A stretch of 64,000 bases of DNA, taken from Streptomyces barringtoniae. GTDB taxonomy: Bacteria > Actinomycetota > Actinomycetes > Streptomycetales > Streptomycetaceae. The position numbers and the translations under genes were made by a program. The notes under the pieces were generated by a model. The model was given only the letters and a program-made list of their open reading frames with translations. It was not told where the DNA came from and searched no databases. Positions 1 to 11,150 of this stretch are shown piece after piece. How positions within the stretch are numbered: position 1 is the stretch's first letter; every line of letters begins with the position of its first letter. Location of the stretch: the NCBI RefSeq assembly GCF_020819595.1, contig NZ_JAJHNP010000004.1, positions 372,001 through 436,000 on the forward strand, read 5' to 3'.

Positions 1-51
1 TGGGTCGACACCCTGAACCACATGATCAACGACACGGAAGGCGCACGATGA
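1..51 (+). CDS. C-terminal end of a protein upstream of carA (partial)
   Basis: Only the last 16 codons are present (ending NDTEGAR, stop TGA at 49-51). The stop overlaps the carA start in an ATGA arrangement, so the two genes are translationally coupled. In Streptomyces a small membrane or PH-like protein gene usually sits here between pyrC and carA; that identity is inferred from gene order, not from these residues. Confidence 0.6.
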   Translation, partial: WVDTLNHMINDTEGAR

Positions 52-1182
52 CGACCTCCACAAGGGGAGCCGCCAGGGTTCCCGCCGTACTCGTCCTGGA
101 GGACGGCCGCATCTTCCGCGGCCGTGCCTACGGGGCGGTGGGGGAGACCTTCGGCGAGGCCGTGTTCTCCACCGGTATGACCGGTTACCAGGAGACCCTC
201 ACCGACCCGTCGTACGACCGGCAGATCGTCGTCGCGACCGCCCCGCAGATCGGCAACACCGGCTGGAACGACGAGGACGACGAGTCCAGCCGCATCTGGG
301 TCTCGGGCTACGTCGTGCGCGACCCCGCGCGCGTGCCGTCCAACTGGCGGGCCAAGCGCTCCCTGGACGACGAGCTGGAGCGGCAGGGCGTGGTCGGCAT
401 CTCCGGCATCGACACCCGCGCCCTCACCCGCCACCTGCGCGAGCGCGGCTCGATGCGCGCCGGCATCTTCTCCGGCGAGGCGATCACGGCCGAGACCGAA
501 CTCCTCGCGCGCGTGCTGGCCCAGCCGCACATGAAGGGCGCGAGCCTCTACGAGGAGGTCGCGACCAAGGAGGCGTACGTCGTCCCGGCGATCGGCGAGA
601 AGAAGTTCACCGTCGCCGCGATCGACCTCGGCATCAAGGGCATGACCCCGCAGCGGATGGCCGAGCGCGGCATCGAGGTGCACGTGCTGCCCGCCACCGC
701 CACCGCCGACGAGGTCTACGCCGTCGGCCCCGACGGTGTGTTCTTCTCCAACGGTCCCGGCGACCCGGCGACCGCCGACGGCCCGGTGGCCCTGATGACC
801 GCCGTCCTGGAGCGGAGGACGCCGCTGTTCGGCATCTGCTTCGGCAACCAGATCCTCGGCCGCGCCCTCGGCTTCGGCACCTACAAGCTGAAGTACGGCC
901 ACCGGGGCATCAACCAGCCGGTCCAGGACCGTACGACCGGCAAGGTCGAGGTCACCGCGCACAACCACGGCTTCGCCGTGGACGCGCCGCTGGACAAGGT
1001 CAGCGAGACCAGGTTCGGCCGCGCCGAGGTCTCGCACGTCTGCCTGAACGACGACGTCGTGGAGGGGCTGCAGCTGCTCGACCAGCCGGCCTTCTCCGTC
1101 CAGTACCACCCCGAAGCGGCAGCGGGCCCGCACGACGCCGCCTACCTCTTCGACCGCTTCGTCTCCCTGATGGAGGGCCAGC

Positions 1183-1190
<8 letters not shown>
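48..1190 (+). CDS. carA: Carbamoyl-phosphate synthase small subunit (glutamine amidotransferase)
   Basis: This 380-residue subunit hydrolyses glutamine and passes ammonia to CarB for carbamoyl phosphate, the precursor of pyrimidines and arginine. The N-terminal CPSase_sm domain ([16 protein letters not shown]) is followed by a class I amidotransferase domain. The nucleophile is Cys264 in LFGICFGNQ, with His354 and Glu356 in YHPEA completing the triad. The ATG at 48 has GGAAGG six bases upstream and overlaps the previous stop. The 3' end overlaps carB by 8 bases. Length and motifs are normal for the family. Confidence 0.97.
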
Positions 1191-4491
<3,301 letters not shown>

Positions 4492-4498
4492 CAGCCCT

Positions 4499-4528
4499 GA
4501 GGGGGACACCGGAAACGGTGTCCCCCTC
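4499..4528 (+). terminator. Perfect 13-bp hairpin with GAAA loop between carB and pyrD
   Basis: GAGGGGGACACCG at 4499-4511 pairs perfectly with 4516-4528 across the tetraloop GAAA. Only three T residues lie close by, as is usual for high-GC terminators. It begins eight bases after the carB stop and ends 20 bases before pyrD, so it either terminates carAB transcripts or moderates read-through into pyrD. Confidence 0.75.
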
Positions 4529-4548
4529 TGTATGAGGACTCACCTGAG

Positions 4549-5655
4549 ATGTACAAGCTTTTCTTCCGTCTGGTTTTCAAACGGATGGACGCCGAGAAGG
4601 CCCACCACCTGGCCTTCCGCTGGATCCGCCTCGCCGTCCGCATCCCGGTGCTGCGCACCTTCGTCGCGGCCGCCCTCGCGCCCCGCTACAAGGAGCTGCG
4701 CACTGAGGCCTTCGGGCTGCGCATGCACGGTCCCTTCGGGCTCGCCGCCGGCTTCGACAAGAACGCCGTCGCGATCGACGGCATGTCGATGCTGGGCTTC
4801 GACCACGTCGAGATCGGCACGGTCACCGGCGAGCCGCAGCCCGGCAACCCCAAGAAGCGGCTGTTCCGCCTCGTCGCGGACCGCGCGCTGATCAACCGCA
4901 TGGGCTTCAACAACGACGGCTCGCTGGCCGTCGCGGCCCGCCTGGCGACCCGTGAGCCGGTCTTCAGGACCGTCGTGGGCGTCAACATCGGCAAGACCAA
5001 GGTCGTCCCGGAGGCGGAGGCCGTCGGCGACTACGTGAAGTCGGCCGAGCGCCTCGCGCCGTACGCGGACTACCTGGTCGTCAACGTCTCCTCGCCGAAC
5101 ACGCCCGGCCTGCGCAACCTCCAGGCGGTGGACCACCTGCGCCCGCTGCTGACCGCCGTCCGCGAGGCGGCCGACCGCATGGTGGCCGACCGGCGCGTCC
5201 CGCTGCTGGTGAAGATCGCCCCGGACCTCGCCGACGAGGACGTCGACGCGGTCGCCGACCTGGCCGTGGAGCTGGGCCTGGACGGCATCATCGCGACCAA
5301 CACCACGATCGCGCGCGAGGGACTCGGCCTGAGATCCGCACCCTCCGTGGTGAAGGAGACCGGCGGCCTGTCCGGCGCCCCGCTCAAGGCGCGCTCGCTG
5401 GAGGTGCTGCGCCGCCTGTACGCGCGCGTGGGCGACCGGATCACGCTCGTGGGCGTGGGCGGCATCGAGACCGCCGAGGACGCCTGGCAGCGCATCCTGG
5501 CCGGTGCCACGCTGGTGCAGGGCTACAGCGCCTTCATCTACGAGGGCCCCTTCTGGTCCCGCTCGATCCACAAGGGCCTCGCCGCGCGCCTGCGCACCAG
5601 CCCGTACGCCACCCTCGCCGACGCGGTCGGCGCCGACGTGAGGAAGCCCGCATGA
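4549..5655 (+). CDS. pyrD: Dihydroorotate dehydrogenase, class 2 (quinone)
   Basis: The 368-residue flavoprotein oxidises dihydroorotate to orotate in pyrimidine synthesis. The N-terminal extension of about 40 residues ([22 protein letters not shown]) is the membrane-associated quinone-binding helix pair that marks class 2 enzymes. Downstream are the FMN/substrate motifs [29 protein letters not shown] with the catalytic Ser, and GVGGI near the C-terminus. ATG 4549 has GAGGA ten bases upstream. The stop overlaps pyrF by ATGA. Confidence 0.97.
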   Translation: MYKLFFRLVFKRMDAEKAHHLAFRWIRLAVRIPVLRTFVAAALAPRYKELRTEAFGLRMHGPFGLAAGFDKNAVAIDGMSMLGFDHVEIGTVTGEPQPGNPKKRLFRLVADRALINRMGFNNDGSLAVAARLATREPVFRTVVGVNIGKTKVVPEAEAVGDYVKSAERLAPYADYLVVNVSSPNTPGLRNLQAVDHLRPLLTAVREAADRMVADRRVPLLVKIAPDLADEDVDAVADLAVELGLDGIIATNTTIAREGLGLRSAPSVVKETGGLSGAPLKARSLEVLRRLYARVGDRITLVGVGGIETAEDAWQRILAGATLVQGYSAFIYEGPFWSRSIHKGLAARLRTSPYATLADAVGADVRKPA

Positions 5656-6497
5656 CCTCGTACGAGCCCTTCGGTGCCCGGCTGCGTCGCGCCATGGACG
5701 AGCGCGGCCCGCTGTGCGTCGGCATCGACCCGCACGCCTCCCTGCTCGCCGAGTGGGGCCTGAACGACGACGTGGCCGGTCTGGAGCGGTTCAGCCGCAC
5801 GGTCGTCGAGGCGGTGGCCGACCGGGTCGCGGTGATGAAGCCGCAGAGCGCCTTCTTCGAGCGCTTCGGCTCCCGTGGTGTCGCCGTGCTGGAGAAGGTC
5901 GTCCAGGAGGCCCGCGCGGCCGGCACCCTCGTCGTGATGGACGCCAAGCGCGGCGACATCGGCTCCACCATGGCCGGGTACGCCGAGGCCTACCTGCACA
6001 AGGACGCCCCGCTGTTCTGCGACGCCCTGACCGTCTCGCCGTACCTCGGCTACGGCTCGCTCAGCCCGGCCGTCGCGCTGGCCCGGGAGAGCGGTGCCGG
6101 CCTGTTCGTGCTGGCGCTGACCTCCAACCCGGAGGGCCCCGAGGTCCAGCACGCGGTCCGCGCCGACGGCCGCAGCGTGGGCGCGACCATGCTGGCCCAC
6201 CTGGCCGCCGAGAACGCGGGGGAGGAGCCGCTGGGCTCCTTCGGCGCCGTCGTCGGTGCCACGGTCGGCGACCTGTCGTCGTACGACCTCGCGATCAACG
6301 GCCCGCTCCTCGCGCCCGGGGTCGGCGCGCAGGGTGCGACGCCGGCCGACCTTCCGAAGGTGTTCGGACGGGCACTGCGCAACGTCGTGCCGAACGTCAG
6401 CCGGGGTGTGCTGCGGCACGGTCCCGAGGTGGGGGCCCTGCGGGCGTCCGCGGAGCGCTTCGCGCAGGAGATCCAGGACGCCGTGGCGGGTGCCTGA
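5652..6497 (+). CDS. pyrF: Orotidine 5'-phosphate decarboxylase (PyrF, type 2)
   Basis: This 281-residue TIM-barrel enzyme converts OMP to UMP, the last step of de novo UMP synthesis. The catalytic signature [11 protein letters not shown] (near residue 97) is complete, and LCVGIDPH at the N-terminus fits the longer, actinobacterial and mycobacterial type 2 subfamily. The start overlaps the pyrD stop, with GTGAGGA seven bases upstream. It is the last gene of the pyrimidine run; a 267-bp gap with a likely promoter follows. Confidence 0.96.
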   Translation: MTSYEPFGARLRRAMDERGPLCVGIDPHASLLAEWGLNDDVAGLERFSRTVVEAVADRVAVMKPQSAFFERFGSRGVAVLEKVVQEARAAGTLVVMDAKRGDIGSTMAGYAEAYLHKDAPLFCDALTVSPYLGYGSLSPAVALARESGAGLFVLALTSNPEGPEVQHAVRADGRSVGATMLAHLAAENAGEEPLGSFGAVVGATVGDLSSYDLAINGPLLAPGVGAQGATPADLPKVFGRALRNVVPNVSRGVLRHGPEVGALRASAERFAQEIQDAVAGA

Positions 6498-6625
6498 GAC
6501 CTCCGAAGGGGCTTCGGAGAGCGGCGTCGCGGCGACTTGAGTGTGAATACATCCTCAAATCGGGGGCATTATGTCTGAAATGTCCGACCTGGCGGAGGCT
6601 GACCAGGACTTTTCCGCTGTTCTCG

Positions 6626-6654
6626 CTGACTCTGGCGGACTTGACCGCTAGTCT
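6626..6654 (+). promoter_or_regulatory. Candidate vegetative promoter for sIHF
   Basis: CTGACT at 6626-6631 and TAGTCT at 6649-6654 are separated by 17 bp, resembling HrdB-type -35 and -10 boxes. They lie about 110 bp before the GTG of the sIHF gene, in the only sizeable gap between pyrF and that gene. This is a pattern match only. Confidence 0.35.
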
Positions 6655-6764
6655 CCGAGCAGAGTGAACGGGCAAAGCGTGTTGCTCGTAGCTCCCCAGG
6701 TGTGGGGCGACTAGGTTCCTCACCGGTCCGTATCCGACAGTTCGACATCCGAGGTGACGTAGGC

Positions 6765-7088
6765 GTGGCTCTTCCGCCCCTTACCCCCGAACAGCGCGCA
6801 GCCGCGCTCGAAAAGGCCGCCGCGGCTCGCCGGGAGCGGGCCGAGGTCAAGAATCGACTCAAGCACTCCGGCGCCTCCCTGCACGAGGTCATCAAGCAGG
6901 GCCAGGAGAACGACGTCATCGGCAAGATGAAGGTCTCCGCACTGCTCGAGTCGCTGCCGGGCGTGGGCAAGGTCCGCGCCAAGCAGATCATGGAGCGTCT
7001 GGGCATCTCCGAGAGCCGCCGAGTGCGCGGTCTCGGTTCCAACCAGATCGCTTCCCTGGAGCGTGAGTTCGGCAGTACCGGCTCCTGA
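6765..7088 (+). CDS. ihf: Actinobacterial integration host factor (nucleoid-associated protein)
   Basis: This 107-residue protein begins [19 protein letters not shown] and contains the helix-two-turn-helix region [19 protein letters not shown], both characteristic of Streptomyces sIHF and mycobacterial mIHF. The family binds DNA, affects nucleoid compaction and supercoiling, and influences sporulation and antibiotic production. The GTG at 6765 is preferred because GAGGTGA lies seven bases upstream and the family N-terminus starts there; the frame is open 21 codons further upstream without a comparable ribosome site. Its position just before gmk is conserved in actinobacteria. Confidence 0.95.
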   Translation: MALPPLTPEQRAAALEKAAAARRERAEVKNRLKHSGASLHEVIKQGQENDVIGKMKVSALLESLPGVGKVRAKQIMERLGISESRRVRGLGSNQIASLEREFGSTGS

Positions 7089-7126
7089 GTCCGGGCCCCG
7101 CCGGACCGGAGTCCCGGGCACTCCGG
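7089..7126 (+). terminator. Two adjacent small hairpins between sIHF and gmk
   Basis: GTCCGG at 7089-7094 pairs with CCGGAC at 7101-7106, and CCGGAGT at 7106-7112 pairs with ACTCCGG at 7120-7126. The hairpins sit immediately after the sIHF stop and 22 bases before gmk. They could stabilise the sIHF mRNA or act as a partial terminator. Confidence 0.4.
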
Positions 7127-7147
7127 GATTGCTGGAATAATCGCTGC

Positions 7148-7705
7148 ATGAGTGAACGTCCGCGGCTGACCGTGCTCTCCGGCCCCTCGGGGGTCGGCAA
7201 GAGCACGGTCGTCGCCCATATGCGCAAGGAACACCCCGAGGTCTGGCTCTCGGTGTCGGCCACCACCCGCAGGCCGCGCCCCGGCGAGAAGCACGGAGTC
7301 CACTACTTCTTCGTCACCGACGAGGAGATGGACAAGCTGATCGCCAACGGCGAGCTGCTGGAGTGGGCCGAGTTCGCCGGCAACCGCTACGGCACGCCCC
7401 GCGCGGCCGTGCTGGAGCGGCTGGAGAAGGGCGAGCCGGTCCTGCTGGAGATCGATCTCCAGGGTGCCAGGCAGGTGCGGGAGTCGATGTCCGACGCCCG
7501 TCTGGTGTTCCTGGCTCCCCCCTCCTGGGAGGAGCTGGTGCGCAGGCTGACCGGCCGGGGCACCGAGCCGCCCGAGGTCATCGAGCGCCGCCTGGAGGCG
7601 GCCAGGACCGAGCTGGCGGCCGAGCCGGAGTTCGACACGACCTTGGTCAACACCTCCGTCGAGGACGTGGCGCGCGAGCTGCTAGCCTTGATGGATGTTG
7701 TGTGA
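7148..7705 (+). CDS. gmk: Guanylate kinase
   Basis: This 185-residue kinase phosphorylates GMP to GDP. The P-loop GPSGVGKST lies at residues 12-20, followed by the GMP-binding region ([18 protein letters not shown]) and lid ([16 protein letters not shown]). ATG 7148 places the P-loop at the normal distance from the N-terminus, although the upstream Shine-Dalgarno (GGAAT) is weak. It lies between sIHF and rpoZ, the standard actinobacterial order. Confidence 0.96.
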   Translation: MSERPRLTVLSGPSGVGKSTVVAHMRKEHPEVWLSVSATTRRPRPGEKHGVHYFFVTDEEMDKLIANGELLEWAEFAGNRYGTPRAAVLERLEKGEPVLLEIDLQGARQVRESMSDARLVFLAPPSWEELVRRLTGRGTEPPEVIERRLEAARTELAAEPEFDTTLVNTSVEDVARELLALMDVV

Positions 7706-7757
7706 TCACGAGTGTGTGATCACAAATGATCTTTTCCCACCCATCGGAAGGTAGAGC

Positions 7758-8030
7758 GTGTCCTCTTCCATCACCGCGCCCGAGGGCATCATCAACCCGC
7801 CGATCGACGAGCTTCTCGAGGCCACCGACTCGAAGTACAGCCTCGTGATCTACGCGGCCAAGCGTGCCCGCCAGATCAACGCGTACTACTCGCAGCTCGG
7901 CGAGGGCCTCCTCGAGTACGTCGGTCCGCTCGTCGACACCCACGTCCACGAGAAGCCGCTCTCGATCGCCCTGCGTGAGATCAACGCGGGTCTGCTGACG
8001 TCGGAGGCCATCGAGGGTCCCGCGCAGTAA
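7758..8030 (+). CDS. rpoZ: DNA-directed RNA polymerase omega subunit
   Basis: This 90-residue protein helps assemble beta prime into RNA polymerase. It has the omega core ([24 protein letters not shown], with the conserved KY-L---AAKRAR pattern) and the actinobacterial C-terminal extension ending [19 protein letters not shown] 7758 follows GGAAGG by six bases. A terminator hairpin follows. Confidence 0.96.
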   Translation: MSSSITAPEGIINPPIDELLEATDSKYSLVIYAAKRARQINAYYSQLGEGLLEYVGPLVDTHVHEKPLSIALREINAGLLTSEAIEGPAQ

Positions 8031-8047
8031 CCGTTCGTTTTCGCATG

Positions 8048-8078
8048 ACAGGCCCGGCGGCGCGACTGCCGGGCCTGT
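8048..8078 (+). terminator. Rho-independent-like terminator after rpoZ
   Basis: ACAGGCCCGGC at 8048-8058 pairs with GCCGGGCCTGT at 8068-8078, an 11-bp perfect stem with a nine-base loop, 17 bases after the rpoZ stop. Confidence 0.8.
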
Positions 8079-8119
8079 GGTGTGTCATGGAGGCGTAGGT
8101 TCAACGAATGGGAGTCCCG

Positions 8120-9322
8120 GTGGACAAGCCGAGGGTCGTTCTGGGCGTCAGCGGCGGCATCGCCGCCTACAAGGCCTGTGAGCTGCTGAGAAGGTTCACG
8201 GAGTCGGGCCACGACGTCCGCGTGGTGCCCACCGCCTCCACGCTGCACTTCGTCGGCGCCGCCACCTGGTCCGCCCTGTCCGGCAACCCCGTCTCGACGG
8301 AGGTCTGGGACGACGTCCACGAGGTCCCGCACGTTCGCATCGGCCAGCACGCCGACCTCGTCGTGGTGGCTCCCGCGACGGCCGACATGCTCGCCAAGGC
8401 CGCCCACGGCCTCGCCGACGACCTGCTGACCAACACCCTCCTCACCGCCCGCTGCCCGGTCGTCTTCGCGCCCGCCATGCACACCGAGATGTGGGAGCAC
8501 CCGGCCACCCAGGAGAACGTGGCCACGCTTCGCCGCCGCGGCGCCGTCGTCGTCGAGCCCGCGGTCGGCCGGCTCACCGGCGTCGACACCGGCAAGGGCC
8601 GGCTGCCCGACCCGGCGGAGATCTTCGAGGTCTGCCGCCGCGTGCTGGCCCGCGGCACCACCGAGCCCGACCTCGCGGGGCGGCACGTCGTCGTCTCCGC
8701 CGGCGGCACCCGCGAGCCCCTCGACCCGGTCCGCTTCCTCGGCAACCGCTCCTCCGGCAAGCAGGGCTACGCCCTCGCCCGCACCGCCGCCGCCCGCGGC
8801 GCCCGGGTCACGCTGATCGCGGCCAACACCGGCCTGCCCGACCCGGCGGGCGTGGACGTCGTGCCGGTCGGCACCGCCGTCCAGCTGCGCGAGGCCGTCC
8901 TGAAGGCGGCGGCGGACGCCGACGCCGTCGTCATGGCCGCCGCCGTCGCCGACTTCCGCCCCGCGGCCTACGCCACCGGCAAGATCAAGAAGAAGGACGG
9001 CCAGGACCCCGACCCGATCGTCCTGGTGCGCAATCCGGACGTCCTCGCGGAGATCTCGGCCGAGCGCGCCCGCCCCGGCCAGGTGATCGTCGGCTTCGCC
9101 GCCGAGACCGACGACGTCCTTGCCAACGGCCGCACCAAGCTCGCTCGCAAGGGCTGTGACCTGCTCGTGGTCAACGAGGTGGGGGAGCGCAAGACCTTCG
9201 GTTCCGAGGAGAACGAGGCCGTGGTGCTGGGTGCCGACGGCAGCGAGACCCCCGTGCCGTACGGCCCCAAGGAAGCCCTGGCCGACACCGTCTGGGACCT
9301 CGTCGCACAGCGCTTGAGCTGA
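8120..9322 (+). CDS. coaBC: Bifunctional phosphopantothenoylcysteine decarboxylase / synthetase
   Basis: This protein joins cysteine to 4'-phosphopantothenate (CoaB half) and decarboxylates the product (CoaC half) in coenzyme A synthesis. The N-terminal flavoprotein domain shows VLGVSGGIAAYKA and the PAMHTEMW substrate-recognition clamp; the C-terminal half has SAGGTREPLDPVR and NRSSGKQG. The GTG at 8120 (400 residues) is preferred because GGGAG lies five bases upstream and the product starts at the family N-terminus; an in-frame ATG at 8108 would add four residues and has a more distant site. Confidence 0.94.
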   Translation: MDKPRVVLGVSGGIAAYKACELLRRFTESGHDVRVVPTASTLHFVGAATWSALSGNPVSTEVWDDVHEVPHVRIGQHADLVVVAPATADMLAKAAHGLADDLLTNTLLTARCPVVFAPAMHTEMWEHPATQENVATLRRRGAVVVEPAVGRLTGVDTGKGRLPDPAEIFEVCRRVLARGTTEPDLAGRHVVVSAGGTREPLDPVRFLGNRSSGKQGYALARTAAARGARVTLIAANTGLPDPAGVDVVPVGTAVQLREAVLKAAADADAVVMAAAVADFRPAAYATGKIKKKDGQDPDPIVLVRNPDVLAEISAERARPGQVIVGFAAETDDVLANGRTKLARKGCDLLVVNEVGERKTFGSEENEAVVLGADGSETPVPYGPKEALADTVWDLVAQRLS

Positions 9323-9349
9323 CGTCCAGGCGGGCTCGACGGCGGGTTC

Positions 9350-9376
9350 ACGCCACACCGAAATCGGGTGTGGCGT
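9350..9376 (+). terminator. Terminator hairpin after coaBC
   Basis: ACGCCACACC at 9350-9359 pairs with GGTGTGGCGT at 9367-9376 around a seven-base loop. It begins 28 bases after the coaBC stop and separates coaBC from the metK leader. Confidence 0.75.
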
Positions 9377-9562
9377 CCCTGGCCAAGGCCGCCCGGCATT
9401 GTGCAGAATGCCCGTGCCGCAGGTCACAGCGCTCCCGAGAGGCGAGACACGTGCCCCATCGGAGGAGTGCGACCGATAAACTGTTCACGGTCGACGCCGG
9501 GCGCAGCCCCGCGCGTCGCCGCAAATGATCAGCCAGCAGCCGCTGCAACCACAGGGAGCGTT

Positions 9563-10771
9563 GTGTCCCGTCGCCTGTTCACCTCGGAGTCCGTGACCGA
9601 GGGTCACCCCGACAAGATCGCTGACCAGATCAGCGACACCATTCTCGACGCGCTTCTGCGCGAGGACCCGACCTCCCGGGTCGCCGTCGAGACGCTGATC
9701 ACCACCGGCCTGGTGCACGTGGCCGGCGAGGTGACGACCAAGGCCTACGCGGACATCGCGACCCTGGTCCGCAACAAGATCCTCGAGATCGGCTACGACT
9801 CCTCCAAGAAGGGCTTCGACGGCGCCTCCTGCGGCGTGTCGGTTTCGATCGGCGCGCAGTCCCCGGACATCGCGCAGGGCGTGGACGCGGCGTACGAGAC
9901 CCGGGTCGAGGGCGACGACGACGAGCTGGACAAGCAGGGCGCCGGTGACCAGGGCCTGATGTTCGGCTACGCGTCCGACGAGACGCCGACCCTCATGCCG
10001 CTGCCGATCTTCCTGGCGCACCGCCTGTCGAAGCGCCTGTCCGAGGTGCGCAAGAACGGCACCATCCCCTACCTGCGCCCGGACGGCAAGACGCAGGTCA
10101 CCATCGAGTACGACGGCGACAAGGCCGTCCGCCTCGACACGGTGGTCGTCTCCTCGCAGCACGCCTCCGACATCGACCTGGAGTCGCTGCTGGCGCCCGA
10201 CATCCGCGAGTTCGTCGTGGAGCCGGAGCTGAAGGCGCTGCTGGACGAGGGCATCAAGCTGGAGACCGACGGCTACCGCCTGCTGGTCAACCCGACCGGC
10301 CGCTTCGAGATCGGCGGCCCGATGGGCGACGCCGGCCTGACCGGCCGCAAGATCATCATCGACACCTACGGCGGCATGGCCCGCCACGGCGGCGGCGCGT
10401 TCTCCGGCAAGGACCCGTCCAAGGTGGACCGCTCGGCCGCGTACGCGATGCGCTGGGTCGCCAAGAACGTCGTGGCGGCGGGCCTGGCCTCCCGCTGCGA
10501 GGTCCAGGTCGCCTACGCGATCGGCAAGGCCGAGCCGGTCGGTCTGTTCGTGGAGACCTTCGGCACCAACAAGGTCGAGACCGAGAAGATCGAGAAGGCG
10601 ATCGACCAGGTCTTCGACCTCCGCCCGGCCGCGATCATCCGGGACCTCGACCTGCTCCGCCCGATCTACGCCCAGACGGCGGCCTACGGCCACTTCGGCC
10701 GCGAGCTGCCCGACTTCACCTGGGAGCGCACGGACCGCGTGGACGCCCTGCGCGCCGCCGTGGGCCTGTAA
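9563..10771 (+). CDS. metK: S-adenosylmethionine synthetase
   Basis: This 402-residue enzyme makes SAM from methionine and ATP. Visible signatures are [14 protein letters not shown] at the N-terminus, [11 protein letters not shown], and the P-loop-like [22 protein letters not shown] 9563 is preferred: AGGGAG lies four bases upstream and the family N-terminus [11 protein letters not shown] begins there, although the frame remains open a further 195 bases upstream. The roughly 190-nt leader between the coaBC terminator and the start shows no SAM riboswitch class that I recognise. Confidence 0.97.
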   Translation: MSRRLFTSESVTEGHPDKIADQISDTILDALLREDPTSRVAVETLITTGLVHVAGEVTTKAYADIATLVRNKILEIGYDSSKKGFDGASCGVSVSIGAQSPDIAQGVDAAYETRVEGDDDELDKQGAGDQGLMFGYASDETPTLMPLPIFLAHRLSKRLSEVRKNGTIPYLRPDGKTQVTIEYDGDKAVRLDTVVVSSQHASDIDLESLLAPDIREFVVEPELKALLDEGIKLETDGYRLLVNPTGRFEIGGPMGDAGLTGRKIIIDTYGGMARHGGGAFSGKDPSKVDRSAAYAMRWVAKNVVAAGLASRCEVQVAYAIGKAEPVGLFVETFGTNKVETEKIEKAIDQVFDLRPAAIIRDLDLLRPIYAQTAAYGHFGRELPDFTWERTDRVDALRAAVGL

Positions 10772-10790
10772 GCCCCGACCGCTGTTCTCA

Positions 10791-10829
10791 CCGAGGCCCG
10801 GTTCCCCTTCTTCGGGAGCCGGGCCTCGG
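10791..10829 (+). terminator. Terminator hairpin after metK
   Basis: CCGAGGCCCGG at 10791-10801 pairs perfectly with 10819-10829. The stem can extend inward (TCCC with GGGA), leaving a small T-rich loop. It begins 20 bases after the metK stop. Confidence 0.85.
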
Positions 10830-10967
10830 CGCGCACGAAGCGTCGAAGGGAAGGGGTGGGGAGGGCGAAGGGGAGGGCCCTGAGGGAGACGACCACTTCC
10901 CCCTGGCCCGTGCCGGGCGGGCTCCCCGTCGAGTCCGACCACCGTGCCGTACCTCCCGGCACCCGAA

Positions 10968-10998
10968 TTGACTGGCGGGCCCGGCCGGGCGGTATCTA
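10968..10998 (+). promoter_or_regulatory. Candidate promoter for priA
   Basis: A full -35 consensus TTGACT at 10968-10973 is followed after 19 bp by TATCTA at 10993-10998. The spacing is one or two bases long. It lies about 150 bp before the priA start. Confidence 0.4.
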
Positions 10999-11150
10999 CT
11001 CTGTCGCCGTCGACACCGCCCGGTGCGAAGGTCGCGGATACTTCGTGGAGCGCGCCTTCCGGGGCGTGCGGTGAAGCCGAATCCGTACCGCTGCCGATCC
11101 GGATCTCGGGCGGACGTCGGTTGTCAGTGCCGTTTGGTAAGAATGCAAGC

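Larger units (their letters stand above)
10772..11150 (+). other. Intergenic region metK-priA (379 bp)
   Basis: The region holds the metK terminator at its left end, a purine-rich stretch (about 10845-10890), and a candidate promoter at 10968-10998. No gene is supported: open frames here lack ribosome sites and family N-termini. Confidence 0.6.

Noticed and set aside
9368-9562. N-terminal extension of metK
   Set aside because: It would start inside the terminator hairpin and adds residues unlike any SAM synthetase; the conserved start with AGGGAG is at 9563.
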